Positions 1 to 8,125 of a stretch of 13,723 nt of DNA are shown piece after piece. This stretch comes from Hyphomicrobiales bacterium (lineage in GTDB: Bacteria > Pseudomonadota > Alphaproteobacteria > Rhizobiales > Beijerinckiaceae): positions 1 through 13,723 of the forward strand of contig JAATEW010000038.1 of the NCBI GenBank assembly GCA_015655535.1. The letters run 5' to 3'. The number at the start of each line of letters is the position of its first letter. Within the stretch, counting starts at the first letter, position 1. The notes beneath the pieces were generated by a model. The model was not told the origin of the DNA and made no database searches. It saw only the letters and a program-made list of their open reading frames with translations. The translations under genes were made by a program, and so were the position numbers.

Positions 1-121
1 TCATGCCATCATGAACCTGAAGGCGATTGTTCGTCGTGTCGATCGTGATCTCGCCGACCCTGCCGATAAATGTCGAAAGGAAAGAGAAAGCTTCGCGCAG
101 ATGTTGAAGTCTGATGCTCAT
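1..121 (-). CDS. Tail fibre-like protein, N-terminal fragment (cut by window edge)
   Basis: An open frame starts at ATG 121 and runs off the left edge after 40 codons. The end of the visible peptide, GEITIDTTNNRLQVHDGM, matches the pattern GE..iDt.nnRL.vhDG that opens many phage tail fibre and receptor-binding proteins (Mtd-N or hyaluronidase-N type). The expected role is a fibre or host-recognition protein attached at the tail tip. It lies 67 nt after the stop of the large tail-tip gene, the usual place for a fibre gene. An AGGAAA stretch sits about 11 nt before the ATG, a loose but acceptable ribosome binding site. The rest of the gene, which would define specificity, is not visible, so the family call rests on one short motif. 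Confidence 0.6.
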   Translation of the reverse strand, partial: MSIRLQHLREAFSFLSTFIGRVGEITIDTTNNRLQVHDGM

Positions 122-188
122 GCAAGCATGTTTCCTGTTTTATCGCATTTTCGGCCGCAAAACCGGTATCCGCTTTTGCTGAAAATGC

Positions 189-2399
189 TTATGATGATGC
201 AAGTCCGAGATCGATGACATTCGGAAAGGGATCGGAAGCGAAACCGAAGTCGTCATATTCCGCCGGCGTTCCGCTCGCGAGGCCGCAATCGACATTGGTG
301 CCGACCGCTAGCGCCTGCGCGACAGGGCCAAGCAGGCTCGAACCGACCGGTTTAAAATCATAGGCCGTGCAATCGGCGAGCGACTGCACGGCATTGCCGA
401 AGACGTTGAAGCTTTGAAACTTCAGAAAAAAGCTTGTCCCAATGTAGAGCATCGGCAAAGCATATTTGAAGATCGCATTGTCGAGACGCGTGAAGATGGC
501 ACCGCTTGCATGGGAGGCTGGCGATGATCCATAGATGCCGCGCGCAAGGCCCGTCAGCGCATAGGTGGCTGTTCCAGTGAGAGCCGCCGCCGTATAGGTC
601 AGGAGTTCCTGATCGACGAGGCAAAGCGTGACGCCGTTTTCGGCATCACTTGTGGTCGCCGAATTCAAGATGCCATTGCTCTGCGCCATATTCACCGCGA
701 GCGTATTGATCATATCTATCGTCCCGAAAGGTGCGGCATTCGAATCCTGGCCCGAAGCCGATGCCAGAGGCGCTGTGAGAACGCCTTGCCGCGCCGGAGC
801 CGTCACCGTTCCAATCGCCGTGTAGGTCGTATCGTCTTTCGAGATCCAAATGACCGCGCCGCCCCAATTGGGGTCGGCGACGCCGGACGTTCCGCCGGAA
901 AGACCAATCCAGACTTCCGCTTCACCGTTCGCGGTCAATGCCGCGGGGGGCTCGATGATCACCGGCGGGTTGACGGAGGAAGGCGCCAGATTGCGATTGA
1001 CGCTGTTGCCCGCTGAGGTCTGGACGGGATAGGTGACGGCCGTCGCGGTGCCAGCCGGAAACTCTTCCGCCATGACGGTGAGAAGCCCGTTTTCATCTTC
1101 GTCGATTTCGATGATGCGCACCGCGCTATTGGCAAGCCCAAGGCCCGCGTCGGTGATGGTGACGAGATCCATCGGCTCGAGCAGGCAATATTCCCAAGAC
1201 AGCTTGAATGTATAGGTATTGCGAATATAAAGCCCGCGCTGCAAAATGAGTTGGGCCGATGTCATCGCAACATTGGCGTCGCAGATTTCGTGCGCGGTGA
1301 CCGTCGAAGCTATGCGCAGCCCATAGAGATCGATCGCATTCTGATCGAAGGCCGTGAGCGGCGTCGCGGCATAGGCATTCGAGCGGTCGAGGATTTCGAC
1401 CGGCTGCATGTTGTAGGCAGCATAGGGATCGGTGCGCGCGACCTGCACGGGATCGTCGCCGTCCGTATAAATAAAGTCATCATCGGTCAAATTATAGATG
1501 GGCGTCAGATCTGGCGTGAAGGTCACGCCATTGCCGGTGACCGCGGCATCGCCATAGGAGATGAATTTGAGCCTGCCGCCCGACCAAATGGCTGCCGTGT
1601 TTGTGAGTTGAAGCCAGCGCGCCAAAATGGAGTTCGCCGCTTCCTGATTTGTCAGCATCGGCGAGAGCGCTAGGCCGGTGGCCCGGCAATAGATCTGATA
1701 ACAGGCGGCGCCGCCGAACAATGTCGTCGCATCTATGCTTGCTGATGGGAATCCGACGCCATATTGCGCATTGGTCAAAAAATCCTGGATGATCTGCGCC
1801 GGGTCGCCATCGCCAAGGCCCGAGACGCCTGTCGAGCCGCTCAGGACGCCGAAGATCTCGACATTGGTAATATCGAGCGAACCGCTGGATCCGAGGTTAT
1901 AATTTGGCGCCGCGAGATAGGCGAGGCCAGGATAAGCGATGGCCTGGTCCGGGTGCCTGCCCGACAAATAGCCCCAGATGCTTTGCGGTGTCGTGCCGCT
2001 GAACAAGGACATGGACGCGTCCTTGACGGCCGCGTTGGACAAAGCCGCCGCGATCGAATTGATCGGCGGGTTGACCGTCGAAAGCGAATAGCTGCTCTGG
2101 CCTTTCCAAATCGTGCCGACCGCGCCGATCGGCCCTTCGCATAAGCCCATGATGATGGCGATCACATAAAGATAGCCATTCATCTGCAGGTTCGAACCGC
2201 CCCCGCCGCCCTTACCGCTGCTCGGCGTCGCCGTATATTGCGGAATAGAGGTGAAATCGGCCTCCCAGACGATATTCGGCGCGAGCGCATTTTGTCCGTA
2301 GGCGATCGGCACCGGCAGCGCATTGCTGGACGTCTGGATCTGAAGACTTGTATAGCTCGGCTGGATCGTCGGCGCCGGGCTCGCATGCGAACCGCTCAT
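189..2399 (-). CDS. Large tail-tip / baseplate hub protein (gpJ-like, Phage-tail_3 type)
   Basis: This 736-residue protein ends the tail-tip series TMP, Dit, hub, peptidase, tip. The N-terminus (about 18-110) has the SLQIQTSSNALPVPIAYGQN segment and a glycine-rich stretch (GKGGGGGS near 62-69), followed by a hydrophobic piece containing GLCEGPIG. Both are typical of gpJ-like phage tip proteins. Residues about 250-450, with SGGRLKFISYGD and a later LEPMDLVTITD, fit the Phage-tail_3 region that is also found in the C-terminal half of the gene transfer agent (GTA) megatron protein. The C-terminal part is Ala/Gly/Thr-rich and probably beta-structured. Unlike the GTA megatron it has no TIM barrel; that domain is encoded at 4451-6721. 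Its ATG overlaps the stop of the NlpC/P60 gene (ATGA), so the two are translationally coupled. Expected role: closing the tail tip and contacting the cell surface. The exact family name is inferred from remembered motifs. Confidence 0.8.
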   Translation of the reverse strand: MSGSHASPAPTIQPSYTSLQIQTSSNALPVPIAYGQNALAPNIVWEADFTSIPQYTATPSSGKGGGGGSNLQMNGYLYVIAIIMGLCEGPIGAVGTIWKGQSSYSLSTVNPPINSIAAALSNAAVKDASMSLFSGTTPQSIWGYLSGRHPDQAIAYPGLAYLAAPNYNLGSSGSLDITNVEIFGVLSGSTGVSGLGDGDPAQIIQDFLTNAQYGVGFPSASIDATTLFGGAACYQIYCRATGLALSPMLTNQEAANSILARWLQLTNTAAIWSGGRLKFISYGDAAVTGNGVTFTPDLTPIYNLTDDDFIYTDGDDPVQVARTDPYAAYNMQPVEILDRSNAYAATPLTAFDQNAIDLYGLRIASTVTAHEICDANVAMTSAQLILQRGLYIRNTYTFKLSWEYCLLEPMDLVTITDAGLGLANSAVRIIEIDEDENGLLTVMAEEFPAGTATAVTYPVQTSAGNSVNRNLAPSSVNPPVIIEPPAALTANGEAEVWIGLSGGTSGVADPNWGGAVIWISKDDTTYTAIGTVTAPARQGVLTAPLASASGQDSNAAPFGTIDMINTLAVNMAQSNGILNSATTSDAENGVTLCLVDQELLTYTAAALTGTATYALTGLARGIYGSSPASHASGAIFTRLDNAIFKYALPMLYIGTSFFLKFQSFNVFGNAVQSLADCTAYDFKPVGSSLLGPVAQALAVGTNVDCGLASGTPAEYDDFGFASDPFPNVIDLGLASS

Positions 2400-2854
2400 G
2401 GATGCGATATCCGCCAGTAAGAGAAGAACTTCAATTTGCGCTTGGGTGACGAAAGGTCGAGATTTTGCGCCAAGGCCTCTTCAAGGACGCAATGCGCCGG
2501 AAGATAGGCATGGACGAAGGTCAAAGGGCGCGCCAGCGTGATGATTCCGCCATGGCTGTAACAGCGCCCATAGCGAAAGACGATAATGTCGCCGGCTTGC
2601 GGGTCTTCTATCTCGGAGCAGCGATCGAAGACAAAGCCGAGATAGCGCTCTTCGCTCCTGTGCAGATGCCAGTCCGGCGCATAGGGACGCGGGTCGAACG
2701 GCGCGCAGAGCCCTGTATCGACGAAGACACGCACGATCAGCATGCCGCAATCGATACCTGCGCCGCGCACATCGGCCGCATGATGATAGTGCGTGCCGAT
2801 CCATCGCCGCGCCTCGGCGACGACGGCAGCGCGCTGCTCTTGCTCTTGGTTCAT
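2396..2854 (-). CDS. Tail-tip NlpC/P60 family peptidase (GTA g14-like)
   Basis: This 152-residue protein matches the short NlpC/P60 peptidase found in the tail tips of GTA-like siphophages. The likely catalytic Cys is C36 in GAGIDCGMLI, the His is H101 in CYSHGGIITL, and H115 in FVHAYLP is the probable third residue. The order Cys, then His, then a polar residue is as expected for the fold. The family cleaves peptide bonds in peptidoglycan stems, so the protein should open the cell wall locally during DNA entry. I chose ATG 2854 because family homology begins there. The frame extends further upstream, but only into the DUF2163 gene. There is no good Shine-Dalgarno; the start lies 11 nt after the DUF2163 stop, so coupled translation is likely. 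The stop overlaps the next ATG. Confidence 0.9.
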   Translation of the reverse strand: MNQEQEQRAAVVAEARRWIGTHYHHAADVRGAGIDCGMLIVRVFVDTGLCAPFDPRPYAPDWHLHRSEERYLGFVFDRCSEIEDPQAGDIIVFRYGRCYSHGGIITLARPLTFVHAYLPAHCVLEEALAQNLDLSSPKRKLKFFSYWRISHP

Positions 2855-2865
2855 GAAGGGTGGAC

Positions 2866-3732
2866 TCAATAGGCGGCGGTCGGGGGCGGCACGAAGGGAA
2901 AGCCGCGAAAATTGCCAAGATTGTTGAACTGCGATTGGCATGTCAGCAATGTGTGATCGCAGCCTTGAAAGACTGTGAAGGCGTCGCCGGGCGACGGCAC
3001 ATTGGGCAGAGCCGAGCTCAGCACGAGCGCGCTCGACGACGCCGATTTGATATTGGCCGAGACGCCGGCATTGACGCCAGATGAGAATAAAATCGTGCCC
3101 TGCGTGAAGACGGAAGAGGACGATCCCCAATTGATCTCTATCGCCGTGGAGCCGGAGCCAACGGTTCCATTCGATCCGAACGCGCTCTTCAAAAGGCCGC
3201 AGCCGGAATCATAAAGAACATGCACGCATTGCGGCGAATAGAGATTGCGCGGCATATTGAGGTCGAGCAACACGAGGTCGGAATTGACGGTGATCTGCGC
3301 CGTCGTGCGTCCGACCGAATCGATCGTCCCCACGCGTCCCTTGAAAAGAATTACGCTGCCGACCGGCACCGCCGTCCAACTCGTCAGAAAGGCTTTCTCG
3401 CGCTGGATCTCGCAGCCATCGAAGACGCCATTGCGGATCGCCTCAAGAAACGCCACGCCATTGATCGTATCTGTCGGCCGCGCGCTGATCGTGATCTGCT
3501 GCTGATCGACATCGAGGCCGACGGCGCATTTGAATCTGAGGCCATCAACCAGGACGGAATTGCTCAGATAGGTATAACCATTGAGCAGGATCGGCACATC
3601 AGCGTTGGTGTAAGTCAGGATCAGGCCGGTGCGCAAAGTGAACGTATAGCAATCCGCCATCAGCACTTGCGCATCCGGTGCCGCGCGCGCCGCGTTGAGC
3701 AGATTGACGAGTGCCGTCGAAGCGGATCTCAT
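2866..3732 (-). CDS. DUF2163 tail hub protein (GTA g13-like)
   Basis: This 288-residue protein is of the DUF2163 / TIGR02218 type. Family features are the N-terminal run of short beta strands (CYTFTLRTGLILTYTNAD), the YSPQCVHVLYDSGCGL segment around residue 180, and the C-terminal signature GCDHTLLTCQSQFNNLGNFR with paired cysteines followed by a GFPFVPP end. In the Rhodobacter GTA the equivalent protein forms the hub between the distal tail ring and the tip. The position between DUF2460 and NlpC/P60 repeats the GTA order g12-g13-g14. ATG 3732 overlaps the DUF2460 stop as ATGA, which fixes the start; the longer in-frame extension would run into the upstream gene. The gene has no break and has the usual family length. 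The hub role is taken from the GTA family; the family match is visible in the sequence. Confidence 0.9.
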   Translation of the reverse strand: MRSASTALVNLLNAARAAPDAQVLMADCYTFTLRTGLILTYTNADVPILLNGYTYLSNSVLVDGLRFKCAVGLDVDQQQITISARPTDTINGVAFLEAIRNGVFDGCEIQREKAFLTSWTAVPVGSVILFKGRVGTIDSVGRTTAQITVNSDLVLLDLNMPRNLYSPQCVHVLYDSGCGLLKSAFGSNGTVGSGSTAIEINWGSSSSVFTQGTILFSSGVNAGVSANIKSASSSALVLSSALPNVPSPGDAFTVFQGCDHTLLTCQSQFNNLGNFRGFPFVPPPTAAY

Positions 3733-4340
3733 GGTTTCACGCTCCGAAACTTCAAGGCATCCACTTTCCAAAGACCATTCATGAAATTTTCGAAATCTTC
3801 CTGATCGTCGAGAAAGCGGCAGACGAAGGCGAAGGCGAAATCACCCGTGATCGCGACGCCGGATCCTGGCGCCGTGGTGAAGGTCAGCGTGTTTGGCTGA
3901 ACCAGGCCCCAGCCGCTCGCTTGCGCAGCACCGTTCAAATAGATCTGCGTGACGGAAGCCACCCAGGAGACCGGCTCCGTAAAGCCGCCAAGCGTGCGTT
4001 GAAACGCGAAGCTCTTCGTTGCGCCATCACCGACGCCGATGACCTGGCCCGTCACCGCGTTATCGGAGGGGTCGGTGTAGAGAAAACTGCCATATTGGCC
4101 TTGGCATTGCAGATAAAAGCCCATCAGGCTCTACAAGGAATGATCGGCAAGGCCCGCATAAGCAGCGCCTGACGACAGGCCCTCATAGGTCAGTTCGAAC
4201 TCATAGAGCGTGCCGGCATAAAGCGGGCTGCGGACTTCGCGGCCGGAGGCATGGCTTGCGACCCGCGTCGAAAAGGTCGGTCGCTTATGCACCGACCAGC
4301 CCTGGCCGGGCAGTGTGGGAAAAGAAGGCGGAGCCGTCAT
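3729..4340 (-). pseudogene. DUF2460 distal tail protein (Dit-like, GTA g12-like), interrupted by in-frame TAG
   Basis: A single frame of 203 codons from ATG 4340 encodes a DUF2460 protein, but codon 70 is TAG (4131-4133). The part before it carries the family opening FPTLPGQGWSVHKRPTFST and LYEFELTYEG. The part after it carries QGQYGSFLYTDPSDN, a GDGATKSFAFQRT segment and the closing block VCRFLDDQEDFENF with LKFRSVKP. Both halves are in the same frame with no missing bases, so one substitution explains the break. The DUF2460 domain fused to the TIM-barrel protein just upstream has Gln, encoded CAG, at the aligned position, so CAG to TAG is the simplest history. An ATG three codons after the stop (4124) might allow reinitiation of the second half. 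The intact family forms the ring joining the tail tube to the tip. The ATG 4340 start is weakly supported, with no clear Shine-Dalgarno. Confidence 0.85.
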
Positions 4341-4450
4341 GCGGATGCAAGTCCAAGATAGATGAAAAGAGCTGTCGGGCCGGATGAGATTCCGCAATGC
4401 GCGTCGCGGCCGGATAGGATTTGCGCCAACATCTGGCAGAGGAAGCTTGG

Positions 4451-6721
4451 CTAGCCTGCCTTAACCGAGCGGAGCTTCAAGGATTGCAGCGTGAACAAGC
4501 GGCTCATGAATTCTTCGAGATCCTGCTGATCGTTTTCAAACCGGCACAAAAATGCCGCGCCGGCGCCGAAACATGAGGCCAAGGGAGAGGCAAAAGTAAA
4601 AGCGCCGTTTTGGCCCCGCTGCGTATCGAAGAAGGCGATGATCGCCTGAAGATCCTGCGTGACATCCTCGCGCAGGACATCGAAGCTGAGTTCGATCTCA
4701 TAGAGCGGCGTGGACATTTTCGCTGTCCGGCTTTGCCGCCCGGAGACATGCTCCGCCACGCCTGTCGCGAAGCCCGGCCGGTAGTGGATCGACCAGCCCT
4801 GCCCGTTGAGAACGGGAAAGACCGGATAGCTCGTTGTCACAGGCACGCTATCCGGCACCGGCGGCACGAGATAAGGCCCCTTGCCCGCGAGCCATTGCCC
4901 GGCACGCCAATTACCGGCATCGCCCCAAATATCGCCGCGGACCGGAAAAGCGGGAAACGGCCGCGCGTCCCAGTTCCAAACCGACATGAATGCCGGTTCG
5001 ATCATCTTCACGCCCGCCGCGGAGATGGCGTTATGACCGTCCGTGATCCAATATTCATAGATCGCCTGCAAAGCGAGAAGCTGGATCTCTTCATCCTGGC
5101 GTGGTCTGAAGCCGCCGCCGGCCTGCCGGTCCCAGATCGACCAATAAGGCGTGAAGCTTTCGCTCGACTTTGGATCGAAGAAGACATTCGGCTGATTCGT
5201 GCCGCGATCGCAGGACGAAAAACCATATTCCGCGAATGCGATCGGCTTCGATCGCGCGATCCATTGCGTCGGCGGACCATGCGGCGCGAAACCCTGCCCG
5301 TCGCCATGGTCATAGATGGCCTGATGGGGGTTGTTCCACCACCAGCGCAATTGCTTATTGGCCAGCAATTGCTGATTGGCGAAATAAGGCTGGCGATTTT
5401 GCGCGTGCCTGTCGCCTTCCAGCAGCGAGACACGCAAATCCGATCCATTCGGATCGAAGCCCGGTCCGTCATTTGTGCTATCGGCGTAGAACCAATTGAA
5501 TTTCTCGCCGCCTTCAATATTGGCCTTGAGATAGGGCTTCGAATAGATCGTCGGCTGACCGGACAGACCGAGGCCGTTCATCGTGCTCGCGGAAGGCGGC
5601 CAAGCCGCCGCGTCCGGCGCCGGATCGCTCCAATGGATCACGTCGAGACCGCCCGTGCCCGTCGTCCAATCGGAGAGCGGCAGATAATTGTCGAAACAAA
5701 CGAGGTCGATATTCTCATGCGCATAGAGTTGATCGAGATGCGGCCATTGTCCGTTCTCGCCCGGATGCTGAAAGCCCATCCAATCCGACCAATCGGCCGA
5801 ATAGGAAATGAGATTGTGAAGTCCGGCCACATCCTTGGTGAGGCCAGCACCATCGAAGATGCTGCGTATATCATCCGTTAGCTGCATGAGTCCGGCGACG
5901 AAAGGATAGTCCCATGTGACCTTGCCGCCGCCGCCTGTGGTGCCCGCCTTGGTCCAGGCCGGACCCCGGATCGTTTCAAGCCCGCGCAATTCCGAGCCAA
6001 GCAAAAAGAGATCGACGCCGCCCGCGACAACGCAGAGATTGGCATAATGCAGGATCATGCGGCGGAAGGAATAATCCGTTGCCGGGCCCGAATAGGCGAC
6101 GGTGAGATTGGCCGCATCGCGTGTGAATTGCGACGGCGTGGCCGATCCGAGGAAGCTATCGACAGCAGCCGTCGCATCGCTTGACATATCTGTGCCCGTG
6201 TAAGCGATCCGGCCGCGCCAGGGAAATCCATCAACGGTCATGAGGATGAATGGATAGAAGACGACACGTAAACCACGCGCTTTCAAATCCTCTATGCAGC
6301 GAACGATCGATTGATCGGACGGCGTCCCGCTATAAACAAAGGATGAGTCGTTCTGCGGGATCGGAATGAGACCGGACGAACCTTGCGTCAATCCCGAGCA
6401 GCGCAAGAGATCGCTGCCGCCAGCCGCCTTTTGAAAGGTGCCACCGATGTAAGTGGTCGATGGGTAGATCCGGCAGGCGGAGACATCGAGAGAATTGCCG
6501 AACCAGGCGACGACGAGCGCCACCGTTTCGCAATGGGGAAACTGCGCCTGAAGCTGATCGAGCGCGATCGCATAATCCGTGACCGCCCCCGCGCCGCCGG
6601 AAGCATAGAGATTGACCGGCTGGAGGCTTGGCTCGCCGGCACGCTGGCCGAGATAAGCAAGGGTGTCATAGGTAAACTCTCCCGTCGCTGGGAGAAGATT
6701 GATGCCTTTGACGAAGCCCAT
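4451..6721 (-). CDS. GTA TIM-barrel glycoside hydrolase-like protein fused to a C-terminal DUF2460 domain
   Basis: This 756-residue protein has two parts. Residues about 40-620 match the GTA TIM-barrel-like domain: DYAIALDQLQAQFPHCETVA, LLGSELRGLETIRG with E244, DLVCFDNYLPLSDW, and FAEYGFSSCDRGTNQPN with E498 followed by DPKSSES. E244 and E498 sit in the two best conserved acidic motifs and are candidate acid/base and nucleophile residues. That assignment is inference, since activity on glycan strands is not established for the family. Residues about 630-756 are a second, short DUF2460 domain (FPVLNGQGWSIHYRPGFAT to LCRFENDQQDLEEFMSRLF and LKLRSVK). In GTAs this barrel belongs to the last tail-tip gene; here it sits between the tape measure and the distal tail gene. 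Its ATG follows the tape measure stop by one base, implying translational coupling. The gene is intact and ends in TAG. Confidence 0.88.
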   Translation of the reverse strand: MGFVKGINLLPATGEFTYDTLAYLGQRAGEPSLQPVNLYASGGAGAVTDYAIALDQLQAQFPHCETVALVVAWFGNSLDVSACRIYPSTTYIGGTFQKAAGGSDLLRCSGLTQGSSGLIPIPQNDSSFVYSGTPSDQSIVRCIEDLKARGLRVVFYPFILMTVDGFPWRGRIAYTGTDMSSDATAAVDSFLGSATPSQFTRDAANLTVAYSGPATDYSFRRMILHYANLCVVAGGVDLFLLGSELRGLETIRGPAWTKAGTTGGGGKVTWDYPFVAGLMQLTDDIRSIFDGAGLTKDVAGLHNLISYSADWSDWMGFQHPGENGQWPHLDQLYAHENIDLVCFDNYLPLSDWTTGTGGLDVIHWSDPAPDAAAWPPSASTMNGLGLSGQPTIYSKPYLKANIEGGEKFNWFYADSTNDGPGFDPNGSDLRVSLLEGDRHAQNRQPYFANQQLLANKQLRWWWNNPHQAIYDHGDGQGFAPHGPPTQWIARSKPIAFAEYGFSSCDRGTNQPNVFFDPKSSESFTPYWSIWDRQAGGGFRPRQDEEIQLLALQAIYEYWITDGHNAISAAGVKMIEPAFMSVWNWDARPFPAFPVRGDIWGDAGNWRAGQWLAGKGPYLVPPVPDSVPVTTSYPVFPVLNGQGWSIHYRPGFATGVAEHVSGRQSRTAKMSTPLYEIELSFDVLREDVTQDLQAIIAFFDTQRGQNGAFTFASPLASCFGAGAAFLCRFENDQQDLEEFMSRLFTLQSLKLRSVKAG

Positions 6722-6722
6722 A

Positions 6723-7970
6723 TCAGGCCTGCAGTTTTTTCAGGCCGAGATGCGTCCCGAGACGCACGCCCTCGTTGATCGTACGCAGGATCTCTTTGCC
6801 ATTGCCTCTGATCCAGCGTTTCACGTCGCCCGAATCCATGGCCGAAACGTTGAAATGCGTAGCGTGATTGACGGTCACGCCGGACGGCCCGCCGCCGCCC
6901 GCAGCATTGGCCATCAGCGATTGCGCCCAAGGCGTTTGCGCAGCGGGCACGATCATTTCGCCTTGATGGACTTGCGCGACCATGTCTGAGGGCAATTGCC
7001 ATGCGCCCGTATCGAAGCTTGCCATGGCAGCGACAGTGGCTTCTCCCGCCGCGGCAGGTCCGGCAGCAGCCGGACCCATGAGCGGCGACAGGAAGCCGAA
7101 AATGCCGGCGAAAGCCTCTTTGGAGGATGCCAGAATCTGCGTGATCATGCTTCCGAATGTTGCCGTCTGAGTCGCCGCAGCGCCTGCGCCCTCGACGCTG
7201 GTGCGCGCGGTGACGCCCGCCGTCGTAGCTGTCGTCTGGGCTGTCTCGGCCGCTTGAGTCGCGGCAACCTTGGCCGCCTGTCCGGCGAGCCAGTCAGCGA
7301 CCGTCCGGATCCGAGCTTGAATGAAGCTTTGCACGATCGACAAAGCGACATTCTGCACTGCCTGCTGCAAAGTCTGATGGCCCCGGATCATTTGCATGAT
7401 CGAACTCGAAATACTCGAACCGATTTGATCGAAAGTCCGGCGATAGTCGTTATAGATCTCGCGATTGACGCTCGTCTCGATCTGCTGCCGGCGCAAAGCG
7501 CTTTGACTCTGGAGCTCTTCGATCTTGCGCTGCTCGGTGGCGAAAGCGGTTGTACCCTTCTCGTAAGTCGCCTGCACTGCCTGCAGATAGCGCGTTTCGA
7601 CATCCTCGCGTTGCTGTTCGAGCGCGAGAAGGCTTGTCAGCTCCTGCTCGTGCGAAATCTGCGAGGTCTGCGCCTGTTCGCGAACGGACGATTGCTGCTC
7701 CTTGATGCCGTTCAAAGCGATGTCATATTGTTCGCGGGCACTATTCCGCGCGTTCGCGAGCACTTCGTCGCCGGACGCCCGCGCCGCATTGGCACTCTGC
7801 GCCAGGCTGTTTGAAAAAGCCTGACCGAGCGACTCAAACGAAGACGAAACCTGCGCCGCGCCGCCGCGCAATGTCGAGCTGCTCGATTGAACTGCGGACG
7901 TTGCCTGCTGAATCCCGCTTTGCAAATCGGAAATATCAGCCGTAAACTTGATCGTGACGTCATCAGCCAT
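6723..7970 (-). CDS. Short phage tail tape measure protein
   Basis: This 415-residue protein follows the tail assembly chaperone genes, the standard place for the tape measure. The N-terminus (MADDVTIKFTADISDLQSGI) is a typical opening. Residues about 80-180 are Gln/Glu/Arg/Ala-rich and likely form a long coiled coil. Residues about 185-340 include helical and Ala/Thr-rich segments with hydrophobic patches near GFLSPLMGPAAAGPAAAG. The C-terminus has SFDTGAWQLPSDMVAQVHQG with EMIVPAAQT, a recognisable block in proteobacterial tape measure proteins. The length is at the low end for siphophages. At about 1.5 Å per residue it would give a tail near 60 nm (inference). AAGAGAAG-like purines (AAGAGAAG, ending 9 nt before the ATG) serve as a plausible ribosome binding site. 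A 32-bp inverted repeat lies just upstream. No frame break was seen. Confidence 0.88.
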   Translation of the reverse strand: MADDVTIKFTADISDLQSGIQQATSAVQSSSSTLRGGAAQVSSSFESLGQAFSNSLAQSANAARASGDEVLANARNSAREQYDIALNGIKEQQSSVREQAQTSQISHEQELTSLLALEQQREDVETRYLQAVQATYEKGTTAFATEQRKIEELQSQSALRRQQIETSVNREIYNDYRRTFDQIGSSISSSIMQMIRGHQTLQQAVQNVALSIVQSFIQARIRTVADWLAGQAAKVAATQAAETAQTTATTAGVTARTSVEGAGAAATQTATFGSMITQILASSKEAFAGIFGFLSPLMGPAAAGPAAAGEATVAAMASFDTGAWQLPSDMVAQVHQGEMIVPAAQTPWAQSLMANAAGGGGPSGVTVNHATHFNVSAMDSGDVKRWIRGNGKEILRTINEGVRLGTHLGLKKLQA

Positions 7971-8011
7971 AGGGATTCGCTTCTCTTGGAATTTAACTCG
8001 AGGCCATCAAG

Positions 8012-8093
8012 TCGTCATTGCGAGCGAAGCGAAGCAATCCAGACTATCATCGAGCATTTGCTCTGGATTGCTTCGCTTCGCTCGCAATGACGA
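8012..8093. repeat. Perfect 32-bp inverted repeat, interspersed palindrome (HCERSEAIQ type)
   Basis: The arms at 8012-8043 and 8062-8093 are exact reverse complements, separated by an 18-nt loop (8044-8061). The arm core, CATTGCGAGCGAAGCGAAGC, continues into AATCCAGA. It is the widespread bacterial intergenic palindrome whose spurious translation gives the peptide HCERSEAIQ. It occupies most of the gap between the chaperone and tape measure genes and would form a very stable RNA hairpin in the late transcript. No clear target-site duplication was seen. Confidence 0.95.
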
Positions 8094-8125
8094 TCTTCAA
8101 ATCGCGTAATGATTAGGCCTTGACT

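Noticed and set aside
11..217. Small plus-strand ORF at the left edge
   Set aside because: It is antisense to the tail fibre start and the end of the tail-tip gene, and has no family motif.
4610..5881. 423-codon open frame on the plus strand
   Set aside because: It is antisense to the TIM-barrel gene, has a very Arg/Ile-rich composition typical of shadow frames in GC-rich DNA, and shows no recognisable domain.
7887..8090. Plus-strand ORF containing HCERSEAIQ
   Set aside because: This peptide is the well-known spurious translation of the interspersed palindrome; the rest is antisense to the tape measure start.
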